Shown: in pieces, positions 1-12,500 of the stretch
How positions within the stretch are numbered: position 1 is the stretch's first letter
Layout: the number at the start of each line of letters is the position of its first letter
Assembly: GCF_037126465.1 (NCBI RefSeq)
Contig: NC_088204.1
Coordinates: 76,755,807-76,819,806 of the forward strand
DNA length: 64,000 bases
Reading direction: 5' to 3'
Origin: Ornithodoros turicata
Taxonomy: Eukaryota > Arthropoda > Arachnida > Ixodida > Argasidae
Position numbers and translations under genes: made by a program
The notes under the pieces: model-generated
The model's database searches: none
The model's input: the letters and a program-made list of their open reading frames with translations, nothing else
What the model was told of the DNA's origin: nothing

Positions 1-115
1 CTGTGCTGACGTATGCCTAACAGTGTCTGAGGAAAACCCAGGAAAAAACCCTAACATTACATAGCGTGCCACGCTCACTGTTGGCTCAGGCCCGTTGGCC
101 CAAACGGAGCCTTCC
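1..115 (-). repeat. SINE body fragment
   Basis: The first 70 bases contain a degraded copy of the segment 'gaggaaaacccaggaaaa' that also occurs in the complete SINEs at 36018 and 45561. Only the body is recognisable; the tRNA-like head is missing. It is cut by the window edge. Confidence 0.5.
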
Positions 116-670
116 CGAGAGCGCAGTCAGACGCTACCTTTTCTCCTTTGGGAGCAAGAAATTTGACTCGCCATGGAATGATCTCCAGCGCAATTGTGTT
201 TAGAATGTCATTTCGCTTATATTTGGTGTCTGAAGTACCCGATAAATGATCGGTGTTCCTCAGCTGGTGAAATAAAGCACCGCCTCACTAACACAACTGA
301 ACTAACGCAATAACTGTGCAACAGCTGTGAGGAGGAAATACGAAATACCTCGCGCACCTGGATTGCAGTTTTGTTCTGCTCAGTTTCGGTTTCGAATTTT
401 TTTGGCAGTGCGGCTCAATCCGCTGTGTAAGTCGTAGTTCCAATCTTTCACAACGCACGTTACAACTGAACCGTTTCGCGAACCGGTAACTGCCTAAATT
501 GTTTTCAGTTCAGTTCCGGTTCGGTTCAATGCGAAGAAAAAAATATTTTGGTTCTGTTCGGTTCTGGTTCAGCAAAAAATCCAGGTTTTTAGCGGTTTTC
601 TGTTCGGGTTCAAGTTTCAGTTCCGATCCCTGGTTCAGAGTCTGCCCATGGTCAGGGTTTTACAATTATG

Positions 671-975
671 TTTACTCGCATAATTAACGCACTCTTTAAA
701 CCCAAAGACGTAGCGCCACAGGTGGAAGTGGGGGTGGGGGGGGTGGGGTTGTGCTGCAGTGGAACTTGCCGGCGGTGCCAGTCTTGGGTGTCTTTCTCCT
801 GCCTTAAGTCGGCGCGTGAAATATACGCGGAGAAAGTATCAACATTCGGGTGCCTGTGGTGTATTCCAACGTGTTGTACATCGTTGACGAACCAGCCGGC
901 CTCATTCCATTCCCAAACTTTACTCTCTTCTGATACCACAGCGCCCAAGTTGGTTGAGTTAATTATGCGAGTAAA
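671..975. mobile_element. Short non-autonomous DNA transposon with 18-bp perfect inverted ends
   Basis: The sequence tttactcgcataattaac at 671-688 is repeated as its exact reverse complement at 958-975, bounding a 305-bp element. The ends resemble those of the pogo-like element at 56345, and a TA follows the right end. No transposase is encoded. Open frames across it in both directions (up to 155 codons) look fortuitous because they run through the inverted ends. Confidence 0.65.
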
Positions 976-3900
976 TACAGCGGGATGACATAATATGTTC
1001 CAGAAACACCACCAGCTCTTCAGGGTGTCTGCAGAGATGCTACTACAGTTATTTCTTCGCCGCTTGCAACGTCTACTTACCTTTCGAGGGTCAAAACTCG
1101 ACAAATAACTCATTTTCAACCCATAATAACCTCATAAAGCAACCAGGACGAGGTTAATGCCATTGCAAGGTAAGTAGACAACGCAACAACTGTGAAGTAT
1201 CTCTTTGGACACCCAGTACTTGAGAGCACAATGCCTGGTAGAAGAGATCATTCATGGTAGGCAAACAGGTCCATGGAGCAGGGTGCACACTGACTAGACT
1301 ACTGCAGAACGGGTCACCTGTTGAGCCGTCATCATCAACGGTTCATCAGTTGAGCCGTTTGCGAGCGCGCTTGTCGTACACGTCATTTTAAAGGATTACA
1401 GACGTCTTTGGAATCACTTTGTAGTGTGGAAGCGTACAACAATTCGAGCCGACCGACTGGTACGACCATCGAAACCAGACTGAAGGCATTCTACATGCAG
1501 TGAGGCTGTTCTAAAGGGCACAAATGATCATCCGATAAAAATGAGTTATTGAGAAGGTTTGAAGACAGTGCTGTGAGCTTAAGAGTGTCAGGTGCTTTCG
1601 TTCTCTGTGTGTGTATGTATTCTTCTAAGTATGTTAACCTAGCTTGATATAGATGCTGTGCAAGCTACATACCGTGCTGGCACTACTTCATTACTGGCTG
1701 CGAAGCTGTCTTCTCAATCTTCTGCCTACCTATCTCAGCCTAACAGAGTTTTTTTACGCTAATAACGGCTTAAAGTGATGACCCAGGGCACACTTATCAA
1801 AGGACGTGCAAAGAGAAAGCGCTGCTCTCGTATGTTCTTTTTCCGATTGCATCTTTCGTGATATGTCGTTCCTTTAAAAATACCAAAATTGCTGTATAAA
1901 CTGTTTCAATGATGACACTAAATGTATATTAGACTGGAGTGTCTAGGCTAGGTTCTCAACAAAGTTTCTGGATATCCGCAGAGGGGCTTGGTATTGCCGA
2001 GGTCGCCTCACGTGTTCCTGTATAAGAGTGCAGCTTGCATTGACAAGATAGTGGGTTACGTCAGGTAGTGTACGTCGGGAACTACAGATCTGGACCACCA
2101 CATGTTAGCGCTCTAGCACAACTGATGCCTCCTCCGGACTACAGGGTCAGAAGCTCCAAAAGCTCCACCTTGAATGTGGATGTGTTCAATATAAATTACA
2201 ATATGAGTGCAAGAAGAATGTGAAATACAACAGCTATGTGAAGACAATGTGAAATGGAATGTGAAACCAACGTAGGATACAGCACGAGTGCAAATAAGTT
2301 AAGATATGGTATGTGTGAAGTACAAATGATGTGAATGTGAAATGAAACACAACAAAAAACAACATGAAAACAGAAAAAAATACAAAAAATATTTTAAAGA
2401 ATTGTGTCAATGTAACAATGATAGAAGATTCTATAAAGATTTGTAGAAATGTGTGTATAACTGACCAGGTGCATGCATAATGGCATAAAACCCTTAGGCA
2501 CAAAACAACAACAAAAAACGTTTTTGGACTGCTCAAGTGCACATTCTTCATGCATGTGTTCTCTCCGTACATTTTTTGTGGTTGAAAAATGGTTACGAGT
2601 GCCTCGAAGATCCTGAATTCTCACGGATCACATAAGGCAAAACGTAACAAAAGAACATTCTTACACGTACGACGTCACTGTCACGGGTGCCAGCTGTCGA
2701 TTAATCCTCACCTGACGCTTTTTTAATCGCCCTCCCCCTTGTTGCCCCTGCTGGAATATGTACAGCTCTAAACGAGGTCAAGTGCGATGCAGAAATATCT
2801 GACTGCAGAGGCTGTGAGCATAAAAGTAGACAAGCAACATGTGTTCAGAAAAAGGAGATAAGGACGGAGCAAAGAAGTGCCGTGCAAAAAACTGGGCTCC
2901 CCACACGTGGTCCCCCGGGTACTTTGCAGTGTTTCGAGCTGAGGGATGTGTGAGCAATGTAAGCTTGGGTACCAAAGGCTAGTTTGGACTTGGAACTCAA
3001 AACCCCTTCGCATAGCCATCCAGTAAGCTTTTGGTAATGTATCTCGATGACTGGGCTGCTCGAAAAATCTCGAATATTTTGCACCCGTGGCAAAAATTTC
3101 TTTAAGTTTGGTTAGTTTTTAGTTTAGTGAAGATTTTTATGGGGACTTTGAGCAAACTTTCTAAAGTGTAACAAGACTGAAAAACTTTTGCAATTTCCAA
3201 TTCCAAATTTTTTAAATTGGGGAGAACCGCACGTGTATCAAAATGTTGCGTCCAGCCACACTGGGCTCTACGTGCACTAGTTACTATTTCCGGCTGGGAT
3301 GCGCTTAACCTCGGCGTTGTCTGCCCGATACAAAGGGCATAGCCAACATCATCATCATCATCATCATTCTGATCCGCAAATTTGGCGCGTGCAAAGAGTG
3401 CAATGTGGTGTTGCTGAAGAATGTGCCAGATAAAGTTCCGAACCCCAGAAACTGATGACCCCAAGATTTTTGAAAAAAATTTTTGAAAAAAATTTTGTCC
3501 CTCTAAAGACCTCATTAGAGATGGTATCAACTGCTCGCAGGTAGTGTCTCCCTAACCCTCCAATGGCAGTTGATCGTGGTTAAAGGACATGCACGACCTC
3601 CGGTGTATGGGGCTCATATTGACAACAGTATTAAATTACTCAGAAAAATGTCCAGTGACAGATGGAGAGGCCAAGCCAAGCAAAGCCAAGCTAAGCCAAG
3701 CCAAGCCGAAAGTGCAAAAAGCTGGGATGTGCCACAAACAAGCAGCAAAAATCTGATGCACATGTTTGCAGACAAAGAAGGGAGGTCCTAAACTTTCAGT
3801 ATGTACACGTGGAACAGTAAGACACACATTATTGAAACAGACAACACTGGCAGCAGGAATTAAATTTTAAAAATTGGTATCAAATTACCGTACGTACGAG

Positions 3901-5502
3901 ATTAGTGCACTATACTTAACGGAGAGATTTCACGGCTATAAAATAGAAGTGAAGGACAGACGTTTACAAGATAATACTTCCACCAGCCTTAATTTGGCAC
4001 AAAACAGTGGTGGGAATGGTATCCCCCCGATATCACAAGTTCAGTGTCCAGCAGGTGCTGTCACAATCAAAGTGCGAGCAGTAATGGAAAATTACCACAC
4101 CTTCATATCAACATTCGATGAATGTCCGAAGCTGGACTTCGGCTGGACATTCCTGGTATCGGAAGTTGTAAAAGAAGAATTAAAATGGTCAGACTTCTTT
4201 TTGACGTCAGATATAGCTAGATACCGAAACTGAGCCCAACCATTCTAGTTGTCCTACCACAACTTGCGATCAGAGGAATGTTCGACCAACGTCCAGCCGA
4301 TGTGAGACTACCGACGTTTGTCGGATGTCGACACAACCGCAAGCTGCGAGAGGAGAATGAAGAGTGTGCGGGCCCACGCTCGAATCAATATGGTACAACA
4401 ACGAGAAAATGTGGCGACCTGCGAGAAGGAAAGTGTGGAGAGGCATTTCTCAAAACACTACGGTTTCGAAGCTCTCTGCGGTAGATATATGCAAAAAAGA
4501 TAAGTTAACAGTTTGTACACAACACATACTGCTGTCGTAAGAGCAGATACGGGACCACAAAGTTCACCTGCCAACATCTGCAATAGTGTGTTGTACAAGG
4601 CCCACATTTCCTCAGTACTGAAACGTACAGGCCTTCTTATAGGATTGCCTGCAATTAGAAGTAAGGTATGATCATAAGTTTCTTAAGGGTACTGCAGACA
4701 GTGAGTACGTAAAAAAAACAAAACAAAAGAACACAAAAGGACAAGACCAGACAAAGGATGATACGCACAATCGTCTGCATTTCAAAACACTATAGTTTCG
4801 AAATGGACTGAAACAGAAGCGACAGTCGCTTTAAGTTCCCCCCCCCCCCCCAAATAAAGAAAAAAAAAGAACTTGACAAAGTGCAAATTCAGCTGCCAAT
4901 ACTGGCACTCGAGAATGCTAAGCACTGCACAGTGAGCACAGCTCCTCACCGTCTTGTGTTAATCTGAAACGTGAGGAGCACCTTTTCGTTTTTATTTTCC
5001 ACCCGACACCATCCATTTTGTGAGCCCCCCCAAATAAAACCGGACTTTCAAAAAAGCGTAAAACCCCCAAAACGTAAGAGTCTAATTACGTGTCAGATTT
5101 TATTCTGTGTCTGCTCCCGTTCCATACTTTTATTAGCCTTCTGCAGCACCTTCAAGGAACTTACCATCCTTGGGGACACCAATTACATCCACGCCTTTCT
5201 CGAGCTTCATACAACCAGCTACTGTGCATGTAGGTCCCCCAGGAAAGATTCGCGGCATATAAACCTAAGGCTCGGCAACCTAACTGCGTGCGCAGGCATT
5301 GCGTTACTAGCAAACTAACTAGCGCTTGCTGCAGCAGTGAATGACACTTGGGTGCGATAATCAGGGGCATGAAGGTGCTTTCGAATGACGGAGACCCTTC
5401 CAGCGCGACAGCAAAGAGTGATCCCCCTCTGTAATGTTCTGTTGTAAACGGGGTTGTACCAGCACCACATAGATAAAGAAAGCCTGCGTACCCGTCGCCA
5501 TG
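976..5502. other. Gene-free stretch
   Basis: No open frame here shows a domain, a plausible exon boundary or a recognisable protein. It contains simple repeats only: a CAT run near 3350-3367, the CCAAG-type run at 3668-3711 and a poly-C/poly-A tract near 4840-4870. It may include downstream or regulatory sequence of a gene outside the window, but I cannot show this. Confidence 0.5.
3668..3711. repeat. CCAAG-type microsatellite
   Basis: Imperfect tandem copies of a five-base unit (ccaag, with caaag and ctaag variants). An open reading frame passing through it (3570-3791) owes part of its length to the repeat and is not a gene. Confidence 0.75.
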
Positions 5503-5735
5503 ACGTAACAATTAAGAGTCAGCCAATGAGGATCGTGTTTTCAATGGCCGCAGCCAATCACGAACGTGCTCTCAGAGGCCGTGGCCACGAAGACGAACCA
5601 CCGTCGTCTGCAAGTTGTGATTGAACGTACCCGCGTACTAAATGGGAAAACTTGGAAATAAAGCGCAAAAAAAGGTCTAAATCTCTCTCAAAACTGATTT
5701 TCTGGAAATCGTCTCGCACTTTTTGTCTAAATATT
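5503..5735. repeat. Interspersed repeat, first copy
   Basis: About 230 bp that recurs at 47543-47765 with scattered mismatches and small indels. Shared blocks include gtcagccaat, gaagacgaaccaccgtcgtc and caaaactgattttctgga. I see no inverted ends, target duplication or coding content, so the repeat class is unknown. Confidence 0.7.
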
Positions 5736-6868
5736 AAGGTCTGCAGGTTCCAGGTGAGCTGCAATCATTTGCGGGTTCTTGAATTCGCGGGACGGTGAAT
5801 CGCGGTAGCAGACGGATTCTGACTCTTAATCGCAGGAGGGAGAGGAGGCAGTGAGCAGGTCTTCTGTTATCTAGGTGGCGTTGGCATTATCCTATTCGTT
5901 TTCTAAAAGCGTATATGTACACTCCTGGAGTCCGCAGCCAGCCAGCCGCTGGATAGAAAGTATGGCAAGAGTGCAACTATGTCGAGAAGACGGTAATGCG
6001 GATTCGCACTGGTGGCGTAGGAAGGGATGTCACGATCGTACGAGACAAGCACTTCCAGTAAAAAAACCAACAGTGCAAGCGAAAGGAGCAGAATGGTGGT
6101 GATGGCACGGAGCTCAATTGTTTCGGAAGAGGTCGTGGAGCACTACTCTCGGAACTGCACTTGGACTGTCTGAACTGGCACAGCACACTCACGGCACCAC
6201 TGTTGAACTTTACGGAACTAGTGCGGCAAGTGCAGTTAAATTGAAGAGACCTAAAGTGTCCTAAATGCTCCGCCTTCAAAGAGCAGCCGTGGCTAATGTC
6301 GACGTGTAATGCCGAGCCTGTTGGACTGAGCTGCAGAGTGGACCAACAAAAGCCAACACCTTCCAGACGTTCTTCTTGTAGACACTTCTAGCCTCAACGT
6401 ATCCGTACCAACTATGGCTGCTCCCACCTTGTTGCTGCAGCAAATACGCGTAAGTACGTGCAGACGGTAAGCCACTTTCGGAGGTCAAGCTACGATACAG
6501 AATTACCGAGCTGCAATACCTGAACCCTGTACGTACTTCGGTAGTTCTATTCCGATACGATCACTTCCGTTAATTTAGTATTAACGATGCTTACTGAAAT
6601 CGTCTCGCCGCACCTTATAAATCCGGAAAACGCTCTGGTGTAGAAGCCTCACCGCGCAGCTCCCGACATTGGCCAAAGCCGCACTTCAGGAGGCTGCCCG
6701 GCATTGCAAAAGGTGATAATGTCCAAGATAGAGGAGTTCAAGGCACAAACTGAAAATGGGATAACATACCACTCTGATATACCGCCTCATACTTTGCGTC
6801 GACAGATGACCCAATCGGGGCAACCCTGCTTTGTCGGTTCACACTTTTAGCTTACTCTACCGTGGCAC
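5736..6868. other. 3' flank of METTL23, no gene seen
   Basis: Sequence downstream of the METTL23 stop codon. Open frames are short and without recognisable domains. It presumably holds the METTL23 3' UTR next to 6868, but I did not find a convincing polyadenylation signal. Confidence 0.4.
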
Positions 6869-9072
6869 TCAGGTCTTGGCCTTGTCCGCCGCGGAGGCCG
6901 CTGACGGCTCCACCGTCGTGTCCACACTCATGACCAGCATCTCGATCGTGTGCGCGCCGGGCAACCCTGATCCTGCCAGGTTGGTAGAGTCCGCCTCAAA
7001 GTTGTCCAGCGGAACTTGCACGCAGACGAGGTTCCACTGTTTCAGCAAGGTCTCCAACGAGTGTTCAGCACTGCGTAAAGAAGAACGTCACGCTGCTGCG
7101 GAAGATACGCGACGGCGGATGTTGGCACAATACGCACCTTCGGATCTGGTAAGTGCACCAGAAGCGGCCGTGAGGATTCTGGTGCAGGAGATATGACACG
7201 GTCACCACAATGTTTTCAAAGTCTGAAATTCAGAAGATTCAGGCATTGTAACTTCCCTCTGCTAATAATGAAGATCCTAATTTTGGTAGTTCTCTCGGAC
7301 TTGTGCCTCATTTACGGCATGATGCCATGCTTCACTGACATCGATCGCACAATTATTTCTCTTACTCCTTCTCGACGTGGACACGTAAAGCTCGAGGTGT
7401 GTGGGAATCGTCGCGGAGGATTTCAAACGCAGGCCTTCTGTGTCTACAAGCGGCTGCCCATGCGGCTGATGGCGGCTAGTTACCATAGCTACGGTCCAAC
7501 GAAGTGTTCGGTAGTGACTGTAGTGATCGGTGGACCCTTAGTGACTGTGTAACGTTGTTTAAGCTATCACGCTTTGTTTATCTAGGTGGGTTTTCTGGGA
7601 TATTTTTTTGCTGCGGGTCCCGAATGTGTCAGAAGTAAAATTTAAAGGTTTGGATTTTTATTTAATTAATGTGTTTACGCAAATGTGCCATTCTCTGGTC
7701 AGCTCATAAGCATACTACAAACACACAAACAAAGAAACAAAAGACAGAGAAACAACCACTCAGACAAGTAGAATGCTTCTTGTTAAGCAGAGTGCTTTCC
7801 TTCACCTTTAGGGTCGTAGAAGCAATCCGAGCCGAGGATGATATCAATGGGTCCTAGTTGAAAGAGCGCGGGACTGAAGAGTCCCCAGGTAATACCCACA
7901 ACGGGTACCTCAGCAGGAGTGAGTCCGTTGGCCTCCACGTTTCGCTGGCAGTGGCGCAAGCAGTGACTCAACGTGGCGCTGTCCGACAGAGTCACACGGC
8001 AGCCCAGGAGTGCTGCCAGGATTCCAGGCAACCCTGTGCCTGCACCCAGCTGCGCAAGATAAAAAGCATATCTTACAATATGCGATATGCAGAACATGAG
8101 CCGCAGGAGTTTAAAGGTACAGCAAAGCGACAGACAAACAGCTTACACATTTGGTGTCATTTGAGCACTTGTTACTTGCAAATACATACCTTGCAACATA
8201 GCATGCATGATATGTCGCTCAAAATTTTTTAAAAATTTGGCGCCAAAATTGCGATAAAATTATTCGGGGCGATGCCTGGCGTGAAACAATGCTCATTTTA
8301 GCTGGCAACACTGGCACTCATGTGTCCAGCTTTTTTGTTGTGATTTTGGTTTCCACATGGCTTGGCATAGACATGGTTCTCTGCGTTAGACACAGTGTTG
8401 TGTGCAATGTAGTTTTGCCACCATACTTGGTGTCTACTTCAGTACAATGTTGTCGAAAATTTTAAAATTTTGATTTTCCAAAACACTATGAGCTATGAAC
8501 TGTGGTAAGATCACTACTTTTCATATCTAAACAGGAAGGTGACCAGGGTTTTAACTCTGGCACCACCTGTGTTGTCCGAGTGTTTTCCCTGGGTTTCCCT
8601 CTGTACACCGTAAGGCAAACGTCGGCACAGTTCATTGCGAAGTCGGCCCAGGACGCACAATCATCCTCTCCTCGAGCAAGACACCGCAGAAGGTGTTGTA
8701 GTCAGATGATTGAAATACACTTTTGTCTTCAACTACTGGCAGTACTCACTTCTAAGACCCTTTTCCCTTTGATGTGTTCTCTGTGGAACCAGAGATACTG
8801 CGCCAGAACCGGACCACAGGGCCACACGTACATTCCGTAGCTGGGATCCAGCATCTGTCAAGGTAAAACGCACCGTTAACCACGCTTATCTAACGTCTTA
8901 AAACGGCCTATACATGAAGCTGAGCTAATTTATGTAGACTGACCTCCGTTATTTTCACCGTTAAAGATTCCTTGTGAGACTGAAACACAAACGTTCGAGT
9001 CTTGTAATGCCCTTCCCCATTTTCCAACCAGTCGGGCTGCTTCATTCTCTGTTTCTTGCGGCTCAGTGCCAT
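6869..9072 (-). CDS. METTL23: METTL23-like SAM-dependent methyltransferase, five exons
   Basis: Five exons on the minus strand: 9072-8944, 8854-8750, 8049-7806, 7222-7138 and 7070-6869, all with GT-AG boundaries and matching phases, giving 254 residues. The open frame extends upstream to 9120, but its first codon there is TTG; the first ATG is at 9072. The protein carries the SAM-binding glycine loop ELGAGTGLPG at the exon 2/3 junction, then SDCFYDP, TYQIRSAEHSLE and LPGAHTIEMLV, in the order known for METTL23 of the family 16 methyltransferases. It is longer than the human protein (190 residues), mainly at the amino end. METTL23 is reported to methylate histone H3 arginine; that role is family knowledge. 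It is divergent to PMS2. Exon joins are inferred from the translation alone. Confidence 0.92.
8525..8675 (+). repeat. Degraded SINE in METTL23 intron 2
   Basis: Contains the SINE body segments 'ccctgggtttccct', 'cggcacagttc' and 'gaagtcggcccaggacgcac' in the same order as the complete minus-strand SINEs at 36018 and 45561, here on the plus strand. The tRNA-like head is degenerate. It lies antisense within METTL23 intron 2 (8749-8050). Confidence 0.65.
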
Positions 9073-9523
9073 GTCTCCGTCGATGTCTACGCAACATACA
9101 TCACTACTTGCTACGTTCAACTGTCAATTGAATAAACGGCACTAGCATTATTGACACTGTAAACGGAACATCTGCGTTAATTCTACAAAGCTATGATATT
9201 CATCCGGACCTAGACGACTAGAACCGCATTGCGACGACCGCGCCCACCGGCGACGGACCGCACGGAGACAAATATCCGTCCCAAAAGTACAACATATTCC
9301 TCTTTAGGTTACATAATACTAGTATTAGAAGGGTTAAAAATACGCCCTGAAAAGTATTCAAGGTTCAAAGTATTCAATCAACTAAGATTACCACTTTTTA
9401 GAGAATGAAAAACTACAGTTTCGTTTTCTTGATGGAGGTGCTCTCTATCGTCTTGGTACTGGCGGTACTGGGTCGAAATACAAAAGCGACTGCGCCTAGC
9501 GCACTTTACATGTTTATTAAGCT
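9073..9523. promoter_or_regulatory. Putative bidirectional promoter between METTL23 and PMS2
   Basis: The 451 bp separating the two divergent start codons must contain both transcription starts or short 5' UTRs, unless there are unseen upstream exons. A CpG-rich core lies at about 9225-9275, flanked by AT-rich sequence. I see no clear TATA box. Head-to-head spacing below 1 kb is typical of shared promoters of housekeeping genes; function here is inference. Confidence 0.55.
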
Positions 9524-12500
9524 ATGAGTAAAGCCATTAAACGAATTGATCGTGCAAGTGTTCACAGGATATGTTCGGGGCAAGTTGTGTTAAATCTTGC
9601 TATGGCAGTAAAAGAGCTTGTGGAAAACAGCGTGGATGCCGGAGCAAAGAACGTTTGTAAGCCCACGAATGCGCGCGTGTTTGACATTGTGTTGACAGCA
9701 CTCAGCAAGAGGCTCCTAACAAAATGATTTTTGTTTTAAAAGGTGTACGACTCGTAGAGTATGGAAGCAAACTCGTAGAAGTAACAGATGACGGGGAGGG
9801 TGTCGAGGAAGAAAACTTCGAAGGCCTTTGTAAGCCGAGCTTGTCTGTCTCGTTGTTCTTGTTAACATCACATGTGTTTCAGGCTTGAAGTATCACACCT
9901 CTAAGCTCAGAGAGTTTTCGGACCTAGAGCAGGTGGGAACTTTTGGATTCCGTGGTGAGGCGCTGAGCTCACTGTGCGCTCTCAGGTATGTTTTGAAGTT
10001 ACTTACCTTTCTCGATTAATTTAAGAGAGCAAATATAAATAACTTCTCTAATTTCAGCGAAGTTGTTGTCAGCACCTGCCATCGAACTGCGTCACAAGGT
10101 ACACAGCTCAAGTTTGACAACCACGGCAATGTCACCTCCAAGACTGTATGCGCACGAGAGGTGATCACTGTTCAGTTTTCTGCCTCTGTATCTGGAAATG
10201 TCACTATAAATTTTAGTAATTTTAATATAAATTTTAATATAATTAACGTGTGTCCAGCGAGGTACAACGGTGAGCCTGCACAACCTTTTTTCTACTCTTC
10301 CCGTGAGGCGTAAAGAGTTCACGGCGAACTTGAAGAGAGAGTTCAACAAGATGGTCAACCTGTTGACGGGATACTGCTTGTCGGCACCACAGGTCACCAT
10401 CGTGTGCACCAACCTTCTCGAGAACGGGTGAGGATGAATAAACGGTGGTGAACGAGCTTCTTTGATACACCTAGCGCGTGACAAGTCCGTAGCACGAATA
10501 ACAATGTTGCCAACATTGCCTACATCTTGAAACGTTGGTGTCTTCAGCCGCAAACAGACAGTGCTCACCAGCCAGGGTGCTTCTTCCGTTCGGGAAAGTA
10601 TATCCACCTTGTTTGGCAGCAAAGAGGTAATGGCTGACTTTAGATTGTAGGTGATTCCGTGCACAACCATTATTTCGTCGCGTGGCAGGTCGGAAAACTG
10701 CTCGAAATACGGCAAGAATTTCCATCGTCCGATGTCCTGGAAGAATATTCTCTTTCCAAGCTCACTCCCGAAGACGCCGAACATATCAGGTGAGCAAGAT
10801 CTTGCCAGCAGTCGTTCCATCTGTGACGTGTACTCTATTATCATTATCTATCATTGGACAGAGTGGAAGGGTATGTATCATCGTGTGCCCACGGGTCCGG
10901 ACGCAGTTCGGCGGACCGTCAGTTCTTTGCCATCAATAATCGTCCGTGCGATTTACCGAAGGTGTGTATACCATTGTACCGGTATACCGTATACTGATCG
11001 TAGAGCAGCAACAGCACTAATATCATATTTCCTTTTTGGCAAAGTTGTCCAGGGTAGTAAACGCAACGTACCACATGTTCAATCGACACCAGTACCCATT
11101 TGCGTACATCAGTGTCGCCATGGAAACAGGCAAGTCGAGCCATTCCATTGTAACTTATTCTTGCAAGACGTGCATCTACCAGCAGGTAGCAGGAATTTTA
11201 TTTGATACTTATTCTGCGACTTGACGTGAATTTTTTTGAATTTTTGAATTTTTTGCTTTCTGCTACTCGTAGACACCATCGACATCAACGTTACACCTGA
11301 CAAACGTTCCATACTTGTCCACAAGGAAGCTCTTCTGCTCGCTATAGTCAAGGTAACAAATGCCCCAACTAATGCCAAATTAATTTGTTCATCGTGGCCC
11401 TCGCAGTCTTCTCTGCTGACCATGTTTCGTGCCGTTGCTGGGACGTACGAAAAGCAAAACTCTTTTTCCTCACAAACAAAGAGTGAGCAGCATGAGATTC
11501 ACGCATGAGTAACTTAGTATTCAATTTTCTGGTTCATCTAATGTATTTCTCAACTCAGCATAATTTTTTCTATGCAGGTCCCCTGTCTTCCTTCTTGAGC
11601 CAGTCGTCTACCTCACCAGCGAGTTCACCAGCAGGTACACCTACGGTGGGCAATTATCTTTGCGCAAATTATCTGTCTATAAATATCGCTTTATTGAAAG
11701 TATCGGTTGCATGCATCCTAAGGAGTTCCAATGTAGTCACACCTTCAGACTTATACGTTACTGTTAAAGCGACTATAGCATCTGTCGCGGTCGATTCCGA
11801 AAGTACGGTGCCATTTTACTCCTCGTTCATCATCGACAATGACGCCGAAAATCTGATAATGAATTAGTGGAGTTGTTTCTGTGCAATGTGAAGTAATGCA
11901 TGACAAGAGCAGAAGAGAGATCTTGAGAGCATTCCTCTCTGCAAATGTCACTTGGACAAGGCCAATCAGTGAGCGTCCTGTGACGCGGACGAGGCCAATC
12001 AGGGAGCGGAAGAGAGACCTTGGTGTCCGGCTGCTGGGCGGGAGTGGTGGATAGCGCCAGTGGGTCATGGAGAAGTTAGTTGGCTTGTGAAATGATGTTT
12101 CCAGTTGGTCTCGTACGTGTCTGTAGGGGTGGCAGGAACGTAACACTGTGTTCCACGGAACATAGTCATGTCAGCACCAGTCAGTCGCTGACAAACCAGT
12201 CAGTCACTCTCACTCATCCTCCTTTCACTCTTACATTTTTGCACATTCATATACACATTCATACGACAGGGATCGACGCAAGCGGCAAATGTTGAACATG
12301 AGAGAACTGATATTCTGAGGCTGGAACAACATAGAAGGGACAAATACATACAATGCCTCAATTTGCCTAAGAAATTAATGATGATAGAAGAAAGTCACTG
12401 AAAAGGTTAGCCAGCTGTAGGACTCGAACCCACATCTCGTTTATTTAATAAGTACACTGTTTTTGGACGAGAAACTTGGCCAAGTAGACTGTGTGATCAT

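Noticed and set aside
652..1119. 155-codon minus-strand open frame near the left edge
   Set aside because: It passes through both inverted ends of a small transposon and low-complexity sequence, with no domain and no flanking exons.
9073..9120. METTL23 start at 9120
   Set aside because: The codon at 9120 is TTG; the first ATG in the frame is at 9072, which still leaves a complete methyltransferase.
10092..10844. 250-codon open frame antisense to PMS2
   Set aside because: It overlaps PMS2 exons 5-7 and their introns on the opposite strand and has no recognisable domain. The sense strand is fully explained by PMS2.
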